Source: CAYZPE01 sp964626625 (GTDB lineage: Bacteria > Patescibacteriota > Minisyncoccia > Phycocordibacterales > CAYZPE01). Taken from it: a DNA stretch of 23,511 nucleotides. The first letter of the stretch is position 1, and each line of letters opens with the position of its first letter. This document shows positions 6,166 through 13,444 of this stretch, piece by piece. The notes under the pieces were generated by a model. That model was not told the DNA's origin, made no database searches, and saw nothing but the letters and a program-made list of their open reading frames with translations. Where the stretch lies: NCBI GenBank assembly GCA_964626625.1, contig CAZVFV010000009.1, positions 1-23,511 on the forward strand. Reading direction: 5' to 3'. Both the position numbers and the translations under genes were made by a program.

Positions 6166-8239
6166 CGGAAAAGACCTGCGTGCGGGCGGAGCGTCGGTCG
6201 AGATTTCGGCCGACCTGAAGAAGCTCGACGCGAACCTGAAGCGAGCGGAAGTGACCATGGCCGAGTGGGCGAACCGCTCGGCCGCGAGGGTCCAGAACGC
6301 CTTCAACTTCAAGAACGTCGGCGCTTCGCTGGCGGGCGTCGGCGCCGGCCTGTCGGCGCTTTCGGCGGCGATGGCGGCCCCCTTCGCGGCGGCGATCGCC
6401 GACCTCACGGTCTACGCCGGCTTGATCCAGGACAACGCCGACCGCCGCGGCTTCGTCGTCGAGCAGTTCCAGGAGATGGCTTACGCCGCGAAGATCACCG
6501 GCGTGCCGATCAAGGACGTCGGCAACGCCTGGCAGAAGATGCAGAAGCAGATCTCCGACGCTTCCAGCGGGTCGAAGCCCGCGATCGCCGCTCTGGCCAA
6601 GCTCGGCCTGACGGCCGCCGACCTCAAGGGGAAGGGGACCGACGAGCAGTTCGCGATCATCGCCGACCGGCTGAACGGGATCACCGACGCCGCGGACAAG
6701 ACGGCTGCGACGATGGGCGTCTTCGGCCGGTCGGGGCTGACGCTCCTCCCCCTTTTCAAAGAGGGTTCGCAAGGACTCTCCGCCCTCGGCAAGGAAGCCC
6801 GCCGGCTGGGGGTCGTCCTCAGCCAGGAAGCGATCGTCGCCGCCGACGAGTTCATGGATGCGTGGGTGCGGCTCAAAGAAACGCTCCTCGGCGTCTCGCG
6901 CTCGATCGCCAGCGCGTTCATCCCGATCTTGAGGCCGATCGTGGACTGGACGCGGGAGGCGGCCGGCGCCGTCTCCCGTTGGGCGAAGGAGAACGGCGAC
7001 CTCTTCCGCAGCATCGGCGCGGGGATCGCCGTCGTCGGGGCGGTCGGCGCGGCGCTCCTGGCCACCGGCACGGCGATGGTCGCCTTCAGCTTCGCGACGG
7101 TCGCGGTCAAGACGGCGCTGTCGCTCTTCGTCGGGGCGGCCGTCAACGTCGCCTCCGTCGTCTACGCCTGGACCAACCCCTTCACGATCGCGCTCGCGGC
7201 GTTCACGGCGCTCACCGCCTACGTCCTCTACGCCACGGGAGCGGGATCGGCGGCGATCGAGACGTTGACTCGCACTTTCAACGACCTTTCCGCGACGGCG
7301 ACGAACGCCTTTCAAGGGATCACGAACGCCTTCAAGGCCGGCGACTTCGGCCTGGCCGTAGAGATCCTGGTCGCCTCCTTCAACCTCGGTTGGGCGCAGC
7401 TCAAAGCGGGCGCGGCCGAGGCCTGGAACGACGTCGTACAGCCCTTCATCAACGGCGCGGCCGACATCGTAGGCGCGTTCGACCTGGTCGGCAAAGAAAT
7501 TTACAACGAGTTGACCCGCGCCTTTGAAACAGCCTTCGATTTTGCATATCGCCTCGGAGTAAACGTCTCGGCTTCGATCGCAAAAGCGATGGTTGAAGCG
7601 ACCAGGTCCGCGGCGTTGACGATGCTGTCCGTCTATTACACCGCGCAGGACGTAATCGGTGCCAAAACCACCGAGCAGGCGGCGAAAGAAGGCTCGGAAC
7701 AAGCCGCGGGCGTCAAGGGATTTGCGGACAAGGCGAACAGCCTGATCGATTCCACGGCCAGCAACCTCAAGGGGGACGATCCGAACGACTCTCCCGAGGT
7801 TGCCGACCGCAAAGCCCGAGAGGCGATCGATAAAAAATACGACGACCTCGGCCGGAAGGGTTTCGAGGAGGCCGTGAAAGGCAAGGACGAGTTCCGCAAG
7901 GGGCTCGAATCGATCTTCCAATTCAAGCCCGATTTGAAGGCGATCGACGACCTCAAAGAGAAGATCGACAAGCTCACCGGCGACGCGAAGGACAAGGCCG
8001 ACAAGGCGGTCGCCGACGGTGTCGGCAAGGGGCTTCCGGGCGTCGGCGCAAGAGTCGCCGAAGACGCCGCCATGTTGAAGGACAGCTCCGCTTCCCGCGG
8101 CACGTTCAACCCCTTCGCGGTCTCCGCGCTGGGGGGCGTGTACAGCGTCCAGGAACGCACGGCGAAGGCCTCGGAGCGGACGGCGAAGGCGACGGAAGAG
8201 ATCGCGGACGCGGCCGAAGAAGGCCTCGCATTCCAATAG
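6158..8239 (+). CDS. Tape measure protein
   Basis: The product is 693 residues and is the largest tail gene except the fibre. The start ATG 6158 follows AGGAG. The N-terminus (LRAGGASVEISADLKKLDAN, then LKRAEVTMAEWAN) is the usual tape-measure opening, followed by a glycine/alanine hydrophobic stretch at about 49-75 and a K-I-T-G-V-P-I-K-D-V motif. Two further hydrophobic spans lie at about 285-345 and 342-361; these are the membrane-active segments used at DNA ejection. The C-terminal third is helical and charged. At about 0.15 nm per residue the tail would be roughly 100 nm long (established rule of thumb). Codons between about 7495 and 7800 use more A/T at third positions than the flanks, which hints at a recombined segment. 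Confidence 0.85.
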   Translation: MTSGKDLRAGGASVEISADLKKLDANLKRAEVTMAEWANRSAARVQNAFNFKNVGASLAGVGAGLSALSAAMAAPFAAAIADLTVYAGLIQDNADRRGFVVEQFQEMAYAAKITGVPIKDVGNAWQKMQKQISDASSGSKPAIAALAKLGLTAADLKGKGTDEQFAIIADRLNGITDAADKTAATMGVFGRSGLTLLPLFKEGSQGLSALGKEARRLGVVLSQEAIVAADEFMDAWVRLKETLLGVSRSIASAFIPILRPIVDWTREAAGAVSRWAKENGDLFRSIGAGIAVVGAVGAALLATGTAMVAFSFATVAVKTALSLFVGAAVNVASVVYAWTNPFTIALAAFTALTAYVLYATGAGSAAIETLTRTFNDLSATATNAFQGITNAFKAGDFGLAVEILVASFNLGWAQLKAGAAEAWNDVVQPFINGAADIVGAFDLVGKEIYNELTRAFETAFDFAYRLGVNVSASIAKAMVEATRSAALTMLSVYYTAQDVIGAKTTEQAAKEGSEQAAGVKGFADKANSLIDSTASNLKGDDPNDSPEVADRKAREAIDKKYDDLGRKGFEEAVKGKDEFRKGLESIFQFKPDLKAIDDLKEKIDKLTGDAKDKADKAVADGVGKGLPGVGARVAEDAAMLKDSSASRGTFNPFAVSALGGVYSVQERTAKASERTAKATEEIADAAEEGLAFQ

Positions 8240-8249
8240 GAGGTGGTCG

Positions 8250-9092
8250 ATGGCGCGTATCGTCGAATTGACGACCTCCGACAAGAATACGTCGGTGAAG
8301 GGCCAGAAGCACGAGAAGATCTACGTCGTCTTCGACACGGACGATTGGCAGGAAGCCGACTCCTTGGTCGCGGCGACGGCGCCGGAAGAGATCGTCTACG
8401 GCGATCTCGTCCTGGAGCGGAACGAACTCACCGTCTCGCCGACGAACGCCGGCGACGTGTGGGAATGCACCGTCTCCTACAAGCTGCCGAACCCGGCCGG
8501 CGACGACCAGAAGAACCCGCCGCAGAACGGCACGATGCGGGTCTCGATCGACACGTCGGGCGGGACGCAGAAGATCTATCAGAGCATCGAAACGCTTCGG
8601 TTCTACAAGGGGGATTGGGACGGGACTCCGCCCGATCCCGACTTCAAAGGCGCGATCGGCGTGACGAAGGATTCGATCGAGGGGACCGACATCGTCGTCC
8701 CCACGTTCAAATACCAGATCACCGCCTACATCGACGCCGCGGACGTCACCGACGCCTACATCAACAGCTTCTTCCTCCTCACCGGCAAGACGAACGACGC
8801 CGATTTCAAGGGGTTCAAAAAGGGCGAAGCTCTCCTGGTCGGCGCCCGTCTCCAGACCAACGGCGAGAAGCAGGCCCAGGCGCAGTTCGACTTCGCGTGT
8901 TCGCCGAACCGCACCGACCTCAAGATAGGCGACATCACGGGGATCAAGAAGGGTGGGTGGGAATACCTCTGGGTCTACTACGAACCCGATCCGAACGACG
9001 AACAGAAGAAGATCATCAAGCGCGCCCGCTACGTGATGATCGAGAAGGTCTACAACTCCGGCGACTTCAGCGCGTTGGGACTGGATTCCTAA
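8250..9092 (+). CDS. Unrecognised tail protein, distal-tail position
   Basis: The product is 280 residues, starting 6-8 bases after a strong AGGAGGT ribosome site, ten bases after the tape measure stop. It is acidic overall and beta-rich: IYVVFDTDDWQEADSLVAA, WECTVSYKLPNP, VPTFKYQITAYIDAADVTDA, then QAQAQFDFACSPNRTDLKI and YLWVYYEPDPND. I know no family that it clearly fits. The gene directly after a tape measure normally encodes the distal tail protein, and the size is compatible. A strand-rich protein with repeated K-x-Y-x-x-x-Y motifs could form the ring at the tail end. Function is inferred from gene order only; the coding call itself is strong. Confidence 0.65.
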   Translation: MARIVELTTSDKNTSVKGQKHEKIYVVFDTDDWQEADSLVAATAPEEIVYGDLVLERNELTVSPTNAGDVWECTVSYKLPNPAGDDQKNPPQNGTMRVSIDTSGGTQKIYQSIETLRFYKGDWDGTPPDPDFKGAIGVTKDSIEGTDIVVPTFKYQITAYIDAADVTDAYINSFFLLTGKTNDADFKGFKKGEALLVGARLQTNGEKQAQAQFDFACSPNRTDLKIGDITGIKKGGWEYLWVYYEPDPNDEQKKIIKRARYVMIEKVYNSGDFSALGLDS

Positions 9093-9968
9093 ATGGGCTT
9101 CCTGCAACAGGTCTCGCAAGGCCAGCCGTTCCGCCCAAACGCGGCGGACCACAACGCATTCATCGACACCGCCAAGGCGCATCGGGCGAGCCTGTTGCAG
9201 ATCCCCGGCAACGCGATCGGCGGGCCGCTGAAGGCCGGAGTCGTCGAAGTCAAGAACATGTCGGAGACCGACCGGAAGCAGTTCGAGATCCTCGGAATCG
9301 ACGGTCTGTTGTTCACGATCGAGGATTCCAAAATCGCTCCGACGGTGCTGTCCGGCTACGCGATGAAGGGGGTCGACCCAACCGCTTCGCACAGTGGAAA
9401 GTTCGTCGTCCTTCAGGAGCCGATCCCCGCGGGCGCGACCGGCCGGGCGGCGATCCTCGGATTGACCGCTGTGAAATTGCAGGTCGACCACGAAGGGCTG
9501 AACTACGCCGACGTGAAAGCCGGCGACGCGACGAAGTTGCAGGCGACGTCGTGCGGCGCGGCGATCCTCTACAAGGAGAGCGGCACCGGCGTGAAATGGG
9601 GCGTGATCGACCTCGATCCGCTGCGATCCTGCACCGCCTTTGCGGTCCTGCAAGAAGACCTCGAAGCCGACGGGGAGGCGGAAGCGAAGGTCTGGGCTCT
9701 CGAAGACGACGAGATGGTCGAGACGGACCACGTCATCGACGTCCATGGCTGGATGCTCGACGGCGACCGCAAGGCGAATGAAGACGATCGCATCTTGGCC
9801 GTATGGATGAACGGCCGATGGGAAGTGGTCGAGATTTTCCCGAGCGAATGCACGGACCTTCGCGACCCGAAGCAGATGCCAGGGTACGTCGAGGGCGTCG
9901 ACCAGACCGTCTACAAGACCGCGGCCGGCTGCTACGCCTTGGGCGAGACGGACGACGATTGCGACTAG
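9093..9968 (+). CDS. Unrecognised tail-tip/hub-position protein
   Basis: The ATG follows the preceding TAA with no gap, so translation is probably coupled. The product is 291 residues. It opens with MGFLQQVSQGQPFRPNAADH, a Phe-Arg-Pro-Asn-Ala-Ala-Asp-His-Asn-Ala-Phe motif, and continues in short strands (KFVVLQEPIPAG, GATGRAAILGLTAVKLQVDH) to an acidic C-terminus ending in ETDDDCD. The repeated pattern of P-x-x-A-x-x-x-x-x-x-I-L-G-x-x-x-V-x-V resembles capsid-decoration or receptor-binding beta domains. The W-M-L-D-G-D-R and W-M-N-G-R-W-E-V-V-E-I segments suggest a small barrel. No assignment is made beyond virion protein in hub position. Confidence 0.6.
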   Translation: MGFLQQVSQGQPFRPNAADHNAFIDTAKAHRASLLQIPGNAIGGPLKAGVVEVKNMSETDRKQFEILGIDGLLFTIEDSKIAPTVLSGYAMKGVDPTASHSGKFVVLQEPIPAGATGRAAILGLTAVKLQVDHEGLNYADVKAGDATKLQATSCGAAILYKESGTGVKWGVIDLDPLRSCTAFAVLQEDLEADGEAEAKVWALEDDEMVETDHVIDVHGWMLDGDRKANEDDRILAVWMNGRWEVVEIFPSECTDLRDPKQMPGYVEGVDQTVYKTAAGCYALGETDDDCD

Positions 9969-9977
9969 GAAAAGCAG

Positions 9978-10556
9978 ATGCCTCCGAAGTTCCACCGCCG
10001 CGGCGGGAAGTGGGTGCGGCGCGGCGGGCTGTGGCTCACCGGCGATTGCGACTGCCCGTGCGGCGGCGGGGCGTGCAGCGTCTGCCCGGACCTGACGATT
10101 GAACAGGAGTTCTTGGCGACCGTGACGGGGGTCGGGGGCGGCGGAGGCCGGTGCGACGCTCACAACGCCAGCGTGGTTCTGACGTTCGCGGGGGCCTGTA
10201 CGTGGTCGAAGAACCCCGCCTATCCGCCTCCTGAAGACAGTGAAGGGTGTGAATTCTCTCTGTGGAACCCGCTCTCCGCAATCGTACTTGAATTCATGGC
10301 GGAAGGTGTCCTGCAAGTGCGAATCACCGACAGCATCGGAGCATCCGCCGGACAGTTCGTCGAATTCAATAGCAGCTTCAGCGGCCCTTGCTCCGCTCTG
10401 AACGTGACGCTGTCCGGCCCTGAGATCGACGAGTTCGGATCGCTGTGCGGCATCTGTGACGAGCTTTGCCCGCCTGAGTCATGCGGCTTCGGCGGCGGCG
10501 GCTGCTACGGCTGGTGCGATTGGAGCGGCGCGACGATCCAGATCGAGGCCTTGTGA
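9978..10556 (+). CDS. Cysteine-rich virion or tail-tip protein, unrecognised
   Basis: The product is 192 residues with 15 cysteines, grouped at the N-terminus (D-C-D-C-P-C-G-G-G-A-C-S-V-C, about residues 24-37) and at the C-terminus (C-G-I-C-D-E-L-C-P-P-E-S-C and C-Y-G-W-C). The start is ATG 9978, preceded by AGGAAAAG. The middle is beta-rich with N/S/G turns. The first 20 residues are strongly basic (HRRGGKWVRRGG). Such clustered cysteines suggest disulfide-knotted or metal-bound ends around a beta core. The stop TGA overlaps the ATG of the next gene. Codons around 10240-10390 look less GC-rich than the rest. Function unknown; position suggests a tail tip. Confidence 0.6.
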   Translation: MPPKFHRRGGKWVRRGGLWLTGDCDCPCGGGACSVCPDLTIEQEFLATVTGVGGGGGRCDAHNASVVLTFAGACTWSKNPAYPPPEDSEGCEFSLWNPLSAIVLEFMAEGVLQVRITDSIGASAGQFVEFNSSFSGPCSALNVTLSGPEIDEFGSLCGICDELCPPESCGFGGGGCYGWCDWSGATIQIEAL

Positions 10557-10909
10557 TGGACTGCGACTTCGAGGCCGACGCCGAAGATGCGACGCGGGTA
10601 GTGTGCATGGTCTGCGGCCGTCGCCTGCCGCGGAAGTGGGACGACCCCGCCAAGCACCTGGCTGATTGTGGGGGCGTCGGCCCGCGGCGGAAGGCGAAGC
10701 CCAAGCCTCCTCCGCAGGAGCCGGAATCGCTGATCCCCTGCCGCTTCCGCGGTGCGGAGCTGCGGCGCGAGGAGTGTCAGCTTTGCGGCGGAAGCGGGCG
10801 GACGATCGCCGTTTTCGCCTGTGAACACTTCGGCGAGTGTTCCGCCCAGCGGATCAAGCGTCGCCAGGAAATCCCTCTCTGCACCCTGTGCGAAAGTCGA
10901 AAGGCGTGA
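10556..10909 (+). CDS. Small zinc-ribbon-like cysteine-rich protein
   Basis: Start ATG 10556 overlaps the previous stop (TGATG), giving 117 residues. An upstream in-frame extension would be Arg-rich and is not supported. Two metal-site-like modules are visible: V-C-M-V-C-G followed by H-L-A-D-C (C-x2-C with a later H-x3-C, residues about 17-38), and a second set with C-R-F-R-G, C-Q-L-C-G-G-S-G, F-A-C-E-H-F-G-E-C and C-T-L-C-E. The last set (C, C-x2-C, C-x5-C, C-x2-C) looks like a treble-clef zinc motif. A proline/lysine linker joins the halves. It may be a small structural or nucleic-acid-binding zinc protein; no family name is certain. Confidence 0.65.
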   Translation: MDCDFEADAEDATRVVCMVCGRRLPRKWDDPAKHLADCGGVGPRRKAKPKPPPQEPESLIPCRFRGAELRREECQLCGGSGRTIAVFACEHFGECSAQRIKRRQEIPLCTLCESRKA

Positions 10910-10910
10910 A

Positions 10911-11144
10911 ATGGCGACTCGCGAATTCATTGACGAGTGGCTTCGGATCATCAAGTGGTTGGGGCTCGTCGCCTTCGGCGTCGTCCTTTCCCTCGCCGTC
11001 GCCGGCGGCGTGTGGATGGGCGGCAAGCTCCTGTCCGAGCAATGCCCGTGCGGGGCCGAGTGCCACTGCCGCAAGGGAGGTAAATCGTGCATCCAAACCA
11101 GTGGAGCGACCTCAACTTCTACTCCGGCATCTTCGTCGGAGTGA
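10911..11144 (+). CDS. Small single-pass membrane protein with cysteine-rich tail
   Basis: Start ATG 10911, one base after the previous stop, gives 77 residues. An N-terminal amphipathic stretch (M-A-T-R-E-F-I-D-E-W-L-R-I-I-K-W) leads into one membrane span (about 16-39, LGLVAFGVVLSLAVAGGVWM). A C-rich segment follows (C-P-C-G-A-E-C-H-C-R-K-G-G-K-S-C), then a Ser/Thr tail. It is the first of a run of membrane genes in the position of a lysis or host-envelope cassette. It overlaps the next small gene by 58 bases in another frame. Holin, spanin-like or envelope-interaction roles are all possible. Confidence 0.6.
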   Translation: MATREFIDEWLRIIKWLGLVAFGVVLSLAVAGGVWMGGKLLSEQCPCGAECHCRKGGKSCIQTSGATSTSTPASSSE

Positions 11145-11236
11145 TAGGGTCCGCTTCCCTTATCCTCGTTTGCGGCATGATCGGTTCGGCCGCAGAGTTC
11201 CTGTTCCGCGTGCTTTCCAGAAAGAAGAGACTATGA
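11087..11236 (+). CDS. 49-residue membrane protein starting at GTG
   Basis: A GTG at 11087 sits 6 bases after a strong GGGAGG ribosome site (11075-11080) and opens a frame of 49 residues that ends at TGA 11234, which overlaps the next ATG. The product begins H-P-N-Q-W-S-D-L-N-F-Y-S-G, contains one clear membrane span (GIFVGVIGSASLILVCGMIG) and ends with a basic tail R-V-L-S-R-K-K-R-L. This N-out/C-in layout with a basic tail is like small holins or pinholin partners. It is easy to miss because of its size and because it overlaps the preceding gene by 58 bases. The coding call relies on the ribosome site, the overlap with the next gene and the membrane span. Confidence 0.6.
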   Translation: MHPNQWSDLNFYSGIFVGVIGSASLILVCGMIGSAAEFLFRVLSRKKRL

Positions 11237-11418
11237 ACCCGAACGTGAAGTCCGCGATCCTCTCCGGCATCGGCATCCTCGCGGGCGCCATCGCTCTCTA
11301 CGTCGGCGGCTTGGAGAAGGCTCCCGTCTGGGCCGTGCTCATCGGGCACGCCGCGGCGTTCATCGCCAACGCCATCAATCAGGCCACGAAGCCGGCCGAC
11401 CCCGTCCAGCCCGCCTAG
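11233..11418 (+). CDS. Putative holin-like membrane protein (two short spans)
   Basis: ATG 11233 overlaps the previous TGA (ATGA) and follows GAAAGAAGA; the product is 61 residues. Two hydrophobic segments are visible: SAILSGIGILAGAIALYVGG (about 7-26) and APVWAVLIGHAAAFIANAIN (about 31-50), joined by a short charged turn (LEK). The tail is T-K-P-A-D-P-V-Q-P-A. Two short helices in about 60 residues fit a class II holin, and the place next to a peptidase and other membrane genes agrees. No sequence family is recognised, so this is a topology-based inference. Confidence 0.55.
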   Translation: MNPNVKSAILSGIGILAGAIALYVGGLEKAPVWAVLIGHAAAFIANAINQATKPADPVQPA

Positions 11419-11443
11419 TGGGTACAGCGTTGTACCGACTAGG
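11414..11443 (+). other. Intergenic hairpin overlapping the holin-like stop codon
   Basis: CCTAG (11414-11418) pairs with CTAGG (11439-11443), and GGTACA (11421-11426) pairs with TGTACC (11431-11436) around a GCGT loop, with a symmetrical 2x2 internal loop (TG/GA). The stop codon of the preceding gene lies inside the stem. No T-tract follows, so an RNA processing, attenuation or protein-binding role is more likely than termination. Confidence 0.45.
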
Positions 11444-11483
11444 GGACCACGTCCGCGAGTCGCGTTTCGCACGAAAGGAAACG

Positions 11484-11813
11484 ATGTTTGTTCCCTATCC
11501 ACAGATCGCCGGCGTTGTGGTGGCGATCGGCTTCGCCCTCGTGGTGTACGACTGGGCCCCCGCCCTCCTCGCCGCTGTGCAGTCCCTCGCCCCCGCGGCG
11601 TCGCCTGCGGCCGAGCCTCCGCTCTTCGCGGCGGCCGCGGGCTCGCCGACGTCGCCGGCGGAAGCGGTGATCCTTGCGATGCGGGCTTGCAGCCGCGCCA
11701 AGATCGCCGAGGCGGAAGGCCCGCTCACGACGGCCCTGGAGATCGTCGCCAAAGCCCACGTCGCAAGGATCGTGGAAGCCGCGAAAGGAGGGGCCGTTGA
11801 ACCGACGCAGTAG
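11484..11813 (+). CDS. Membrane-anchored small protein, unrecognised
   Basis: The start is ATG 11484, five bases after AAAGGA, giving 109 residues. An N-terminal hydrophobic span (about residues 8-30, AGVVVAIGFALVVYDWAPALL) is followed by an Ala/Pro-rich linker and a C-terminal helical part (AEAVILAMRACSRAKIAEAE, about 55-75, then LTTALEIVAKAHVARIVEAA). The layout is that of a signal anchor with a short periplasmic helical domain. Its last 17 bases overlap the next gene, whose ribosome site and TTG start lie inside it. A 15-base stretch around its ribosome site also occurs before the gene at 17457. Function unknown; part of the membrane cassette. Confidence 0.6.
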   Translation: MFVPYPQIAGVVVAIGFALVVYDWAPALLAAVQSLAPAASPAAEPPLFAAAAGSPTSPAEAVILAMRACSRAKIAEAEGPLTTALEIVAKAHVARIVEAAKGGAVEPTQ

Positions 11814-12186
11814 CTTCACCCCCATCGGCCTGATCCTCATCGGCGTCGGGCTGGCGATGATGGGCGGGACGGTCGGCGGATCGCTCTCCGCCGCCGTGCG
11901 GGCCGCCGCGGTGCAGTACGCTCCCGCCGCCGACCGGGCGACGCAGGCGAGAGCCGTAGCGGCCCTTTTCGGGGCTTCCGCGGCCCGCCTTGCGGACGGG
12001 AGCTTCAACGCCCTCGAAGCCCACCAGCACGTCTTGGACGGCGTGCAAACCCGCCTCCCCGCGTGGGGGCCGGCAATCAACGCGATCCGCCTGGAAGTCA
12101 TTCGCCGAGCGGGCGACACCCCCGACCTTGCGGCCGTCCGCAAGGCGTTTTTGGAAGCCAAAGCCGGACTGGAGAGCGTGCAGTAA
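11797..12186 (+). CDS. Membrane-anchored small protein starting at TTG
   Basis: TTG 11797 lies about 5 bases downstream of a near-perfect AAAGGAGG (11784-11791), so I choose it over an upstream ATG whose extension would be Arg/Pro-rich. The product is 129 residues: a short basic start (N-R-R-S-S), one span (about 9-28, IGLILIGVGLAMMGGTVGG), then a mainly helical domain with LDGVQTRLPAWGPAINAIRL and AVRKAFLEAKAGLE. Its stop overlaps the ATG of the peptidase gene (TAATG), implying coupled translation. An accessory or chaperone role for that peptidase is possible but not shown. Confidence 0.6.
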   Translation: MNRRSSFTPIGLILIGVGLAMMGGTVGGSLSAAVRAAAVQYAPAADRATQARAVAALFGASAARLADGSFNALEAHQHVLDGVQTRLPAWGPAINAIRLEVIRRAGDTPDLAAVRKAFLEAKAGLESVQ

Positions 12187-13385
12187 TGGGACTCTTCCGC
12201 AACCTCTTCCGCCGGCTTCCGACGCCGGACCCCTCGCCGAAGACGTCGAGCCTCGGGGGCTGGCTCGTCAAGGGGATCATCTTCCTCGTACTCTGGCTGC
12301 TTGGCGCCGGGTGGCTCTATCCGTGGGTGGCGCCCTTCCTGGGGACCACGCCGCCCGTGCCGGTCCACGCCCCGCCGCAGCCGGGCATGGAAGACCCGGT
12401 CGAAGTCGACTCCGAAGCCCGCGGTCCGCCAGTGTACCGCTACGGTTGGGCGGGGCCGGAGGCAGCGAGGGAGGCTCGCGCCATCCTCGGCAAGGAGCTT
12501 CGCGAATTCCGCTACTATCCCGCCGAATGGAATGCGATCGAAGGCAAGCGGGTGGTGCTCTGGCCGTTCGTCCGCGTCAGCGCCGGCCGCGACCCGCCGA
12601 ACATTCCGCAGCCGGACGGCGACTGCGTCAGCCGCGGGTTCGCCCACGGCGCCGAGCATGCCCAGGCCGTCCACCTGTATTTCACGGGCGGGGAGTTTTA
12701 TCGCGTCTACCCTCCTTGGATCTATGGAGGCTCCCGCGTCCTGATCGGCAAGGGCCGACTCGGCAACGGAGCGGGATCGGTCGGGGCGTGGGCCGCGAAG
12801 CTCATCGAAGAGTACGGCGTGCTGCCGTGGACCAACGACCTTCCGCCCTACAACAAGTCGACCGTGCAGACGTGGGGCCGGCAGGGCCCGCCGAAGGAGA
12901 TGCTTGCGAGGGCGGCGAAGCACAAGGCTTTGACGCGGTCCGTCGCCAGCTTCGAGGCCGCGTGCGTCGCCATCTCGCACGGCTGGCCGGTGCCGGTGTG
13001 CAGCGGTCAAGGCTTTCGGATCAAGCTCGCCCACGAGCGTATCGAAGGCGTACCGTCGGGCTCGTGGGCCCACTGCATGGTCTTCATCGGGTTCGACACC
13101 CGCGAAGGCCAGCAAGCCCTCTACTGCCTGAACTCGTGGGGGCCCGACGCCCACGCTCCTTGCCCGCAGTACGCCACCCTCGACGGCGCTCCGTGCGGCG
13201 GCTTCTGGGTGCCGCGGGCGACGGTGGAAGGGATGCTCGCCCAACAAGATTCCTTCTCGGTTTCCTTCGATGGATTCACTCGGCCGCAAGCCCCGATCCT
13301 CGAAGCGTTCACGGTGTTCACCGGGCGGGATGAAGGTCGAAAGATCCCCGCCGTCGAAGCTCCAGAGTTGTTCGTCAAGCCCTAG
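12186..13385 (+). CDS. Membrane-anchored papain-like cysteine peptidase
   Basis: Start ATG 12186 gives 399 residues. A short basic N-terminus and one membrane span (about 27-50) precede a P-rich linker and a papain-fold domain. The catalytic Cys is at 147 in D-G-D-C-V-S-R-G, His at 296 in S-W-A-H-C-M-V-F-I-G, and Asn at 316 in L-N-S-W-G-P-D. The last two motifs, W-x-H-x-x-x-x-I-G and (L/V)-x-N-S-W-G, are the classic C1A hallmarks. The spacing Cys to His (149 residues) is normal. No pro-region or secretion signal other than the anchor is visible. Lying inside a run of membrane genes and before the fibre genes, it could act in lysis of a protein-containing envelope, in virion maturation or in penetration. 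Confidence 0.8.
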   Translation: MGLFRNLFRRLPTPDPSPKTSSLGGWLVKGIIFLVLWLLGAGWLYPWVAPFLGTTPPVPVHAPPQPGMEDPVEVDSEARGPPVYRYGWAGPEAAREARAILGKELREFRYYPAEWNAIEGKRVVLWPFVRVSAGRDPPNIPQPDGDCVSRGFAHGAEHAQAVHLYFTGGEFYRVYPPWIYGGSRVLIGKGRLGNGAGSVGAWAAKLIEEYGVLPWTNDLPPYNKSTVQTWGRQGPPKEMLARAAKHKALTRSVASFEAACVAISHGWPVPVCSGQGFRIKLAHERIEGVPSGSWAHCMVFIGFDTREGQQALYCLNSWGPDAHAPCPQYATLDGAPCGGFWVPRATVEGMLAQQDSFSVSFDGFTRPQAPILEAFTVFTGRDEGRKIPAVEAPELFVKP

Positions 13386-13444
13386 TTCCCCGTGCGGTCC
13401 GCCGCCGGGGGTTCCGGATTCTACTTCTACTCGTGAGGTGTGTT

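Noticed and set aside
8106..10316. 736-codon open frame on the - strand (and similar ones at 6080-8284 and 11439-13289)
   Set aside because: Same reason: shadow frames with Arg-rich composition opposite strongly coding + strand genes.
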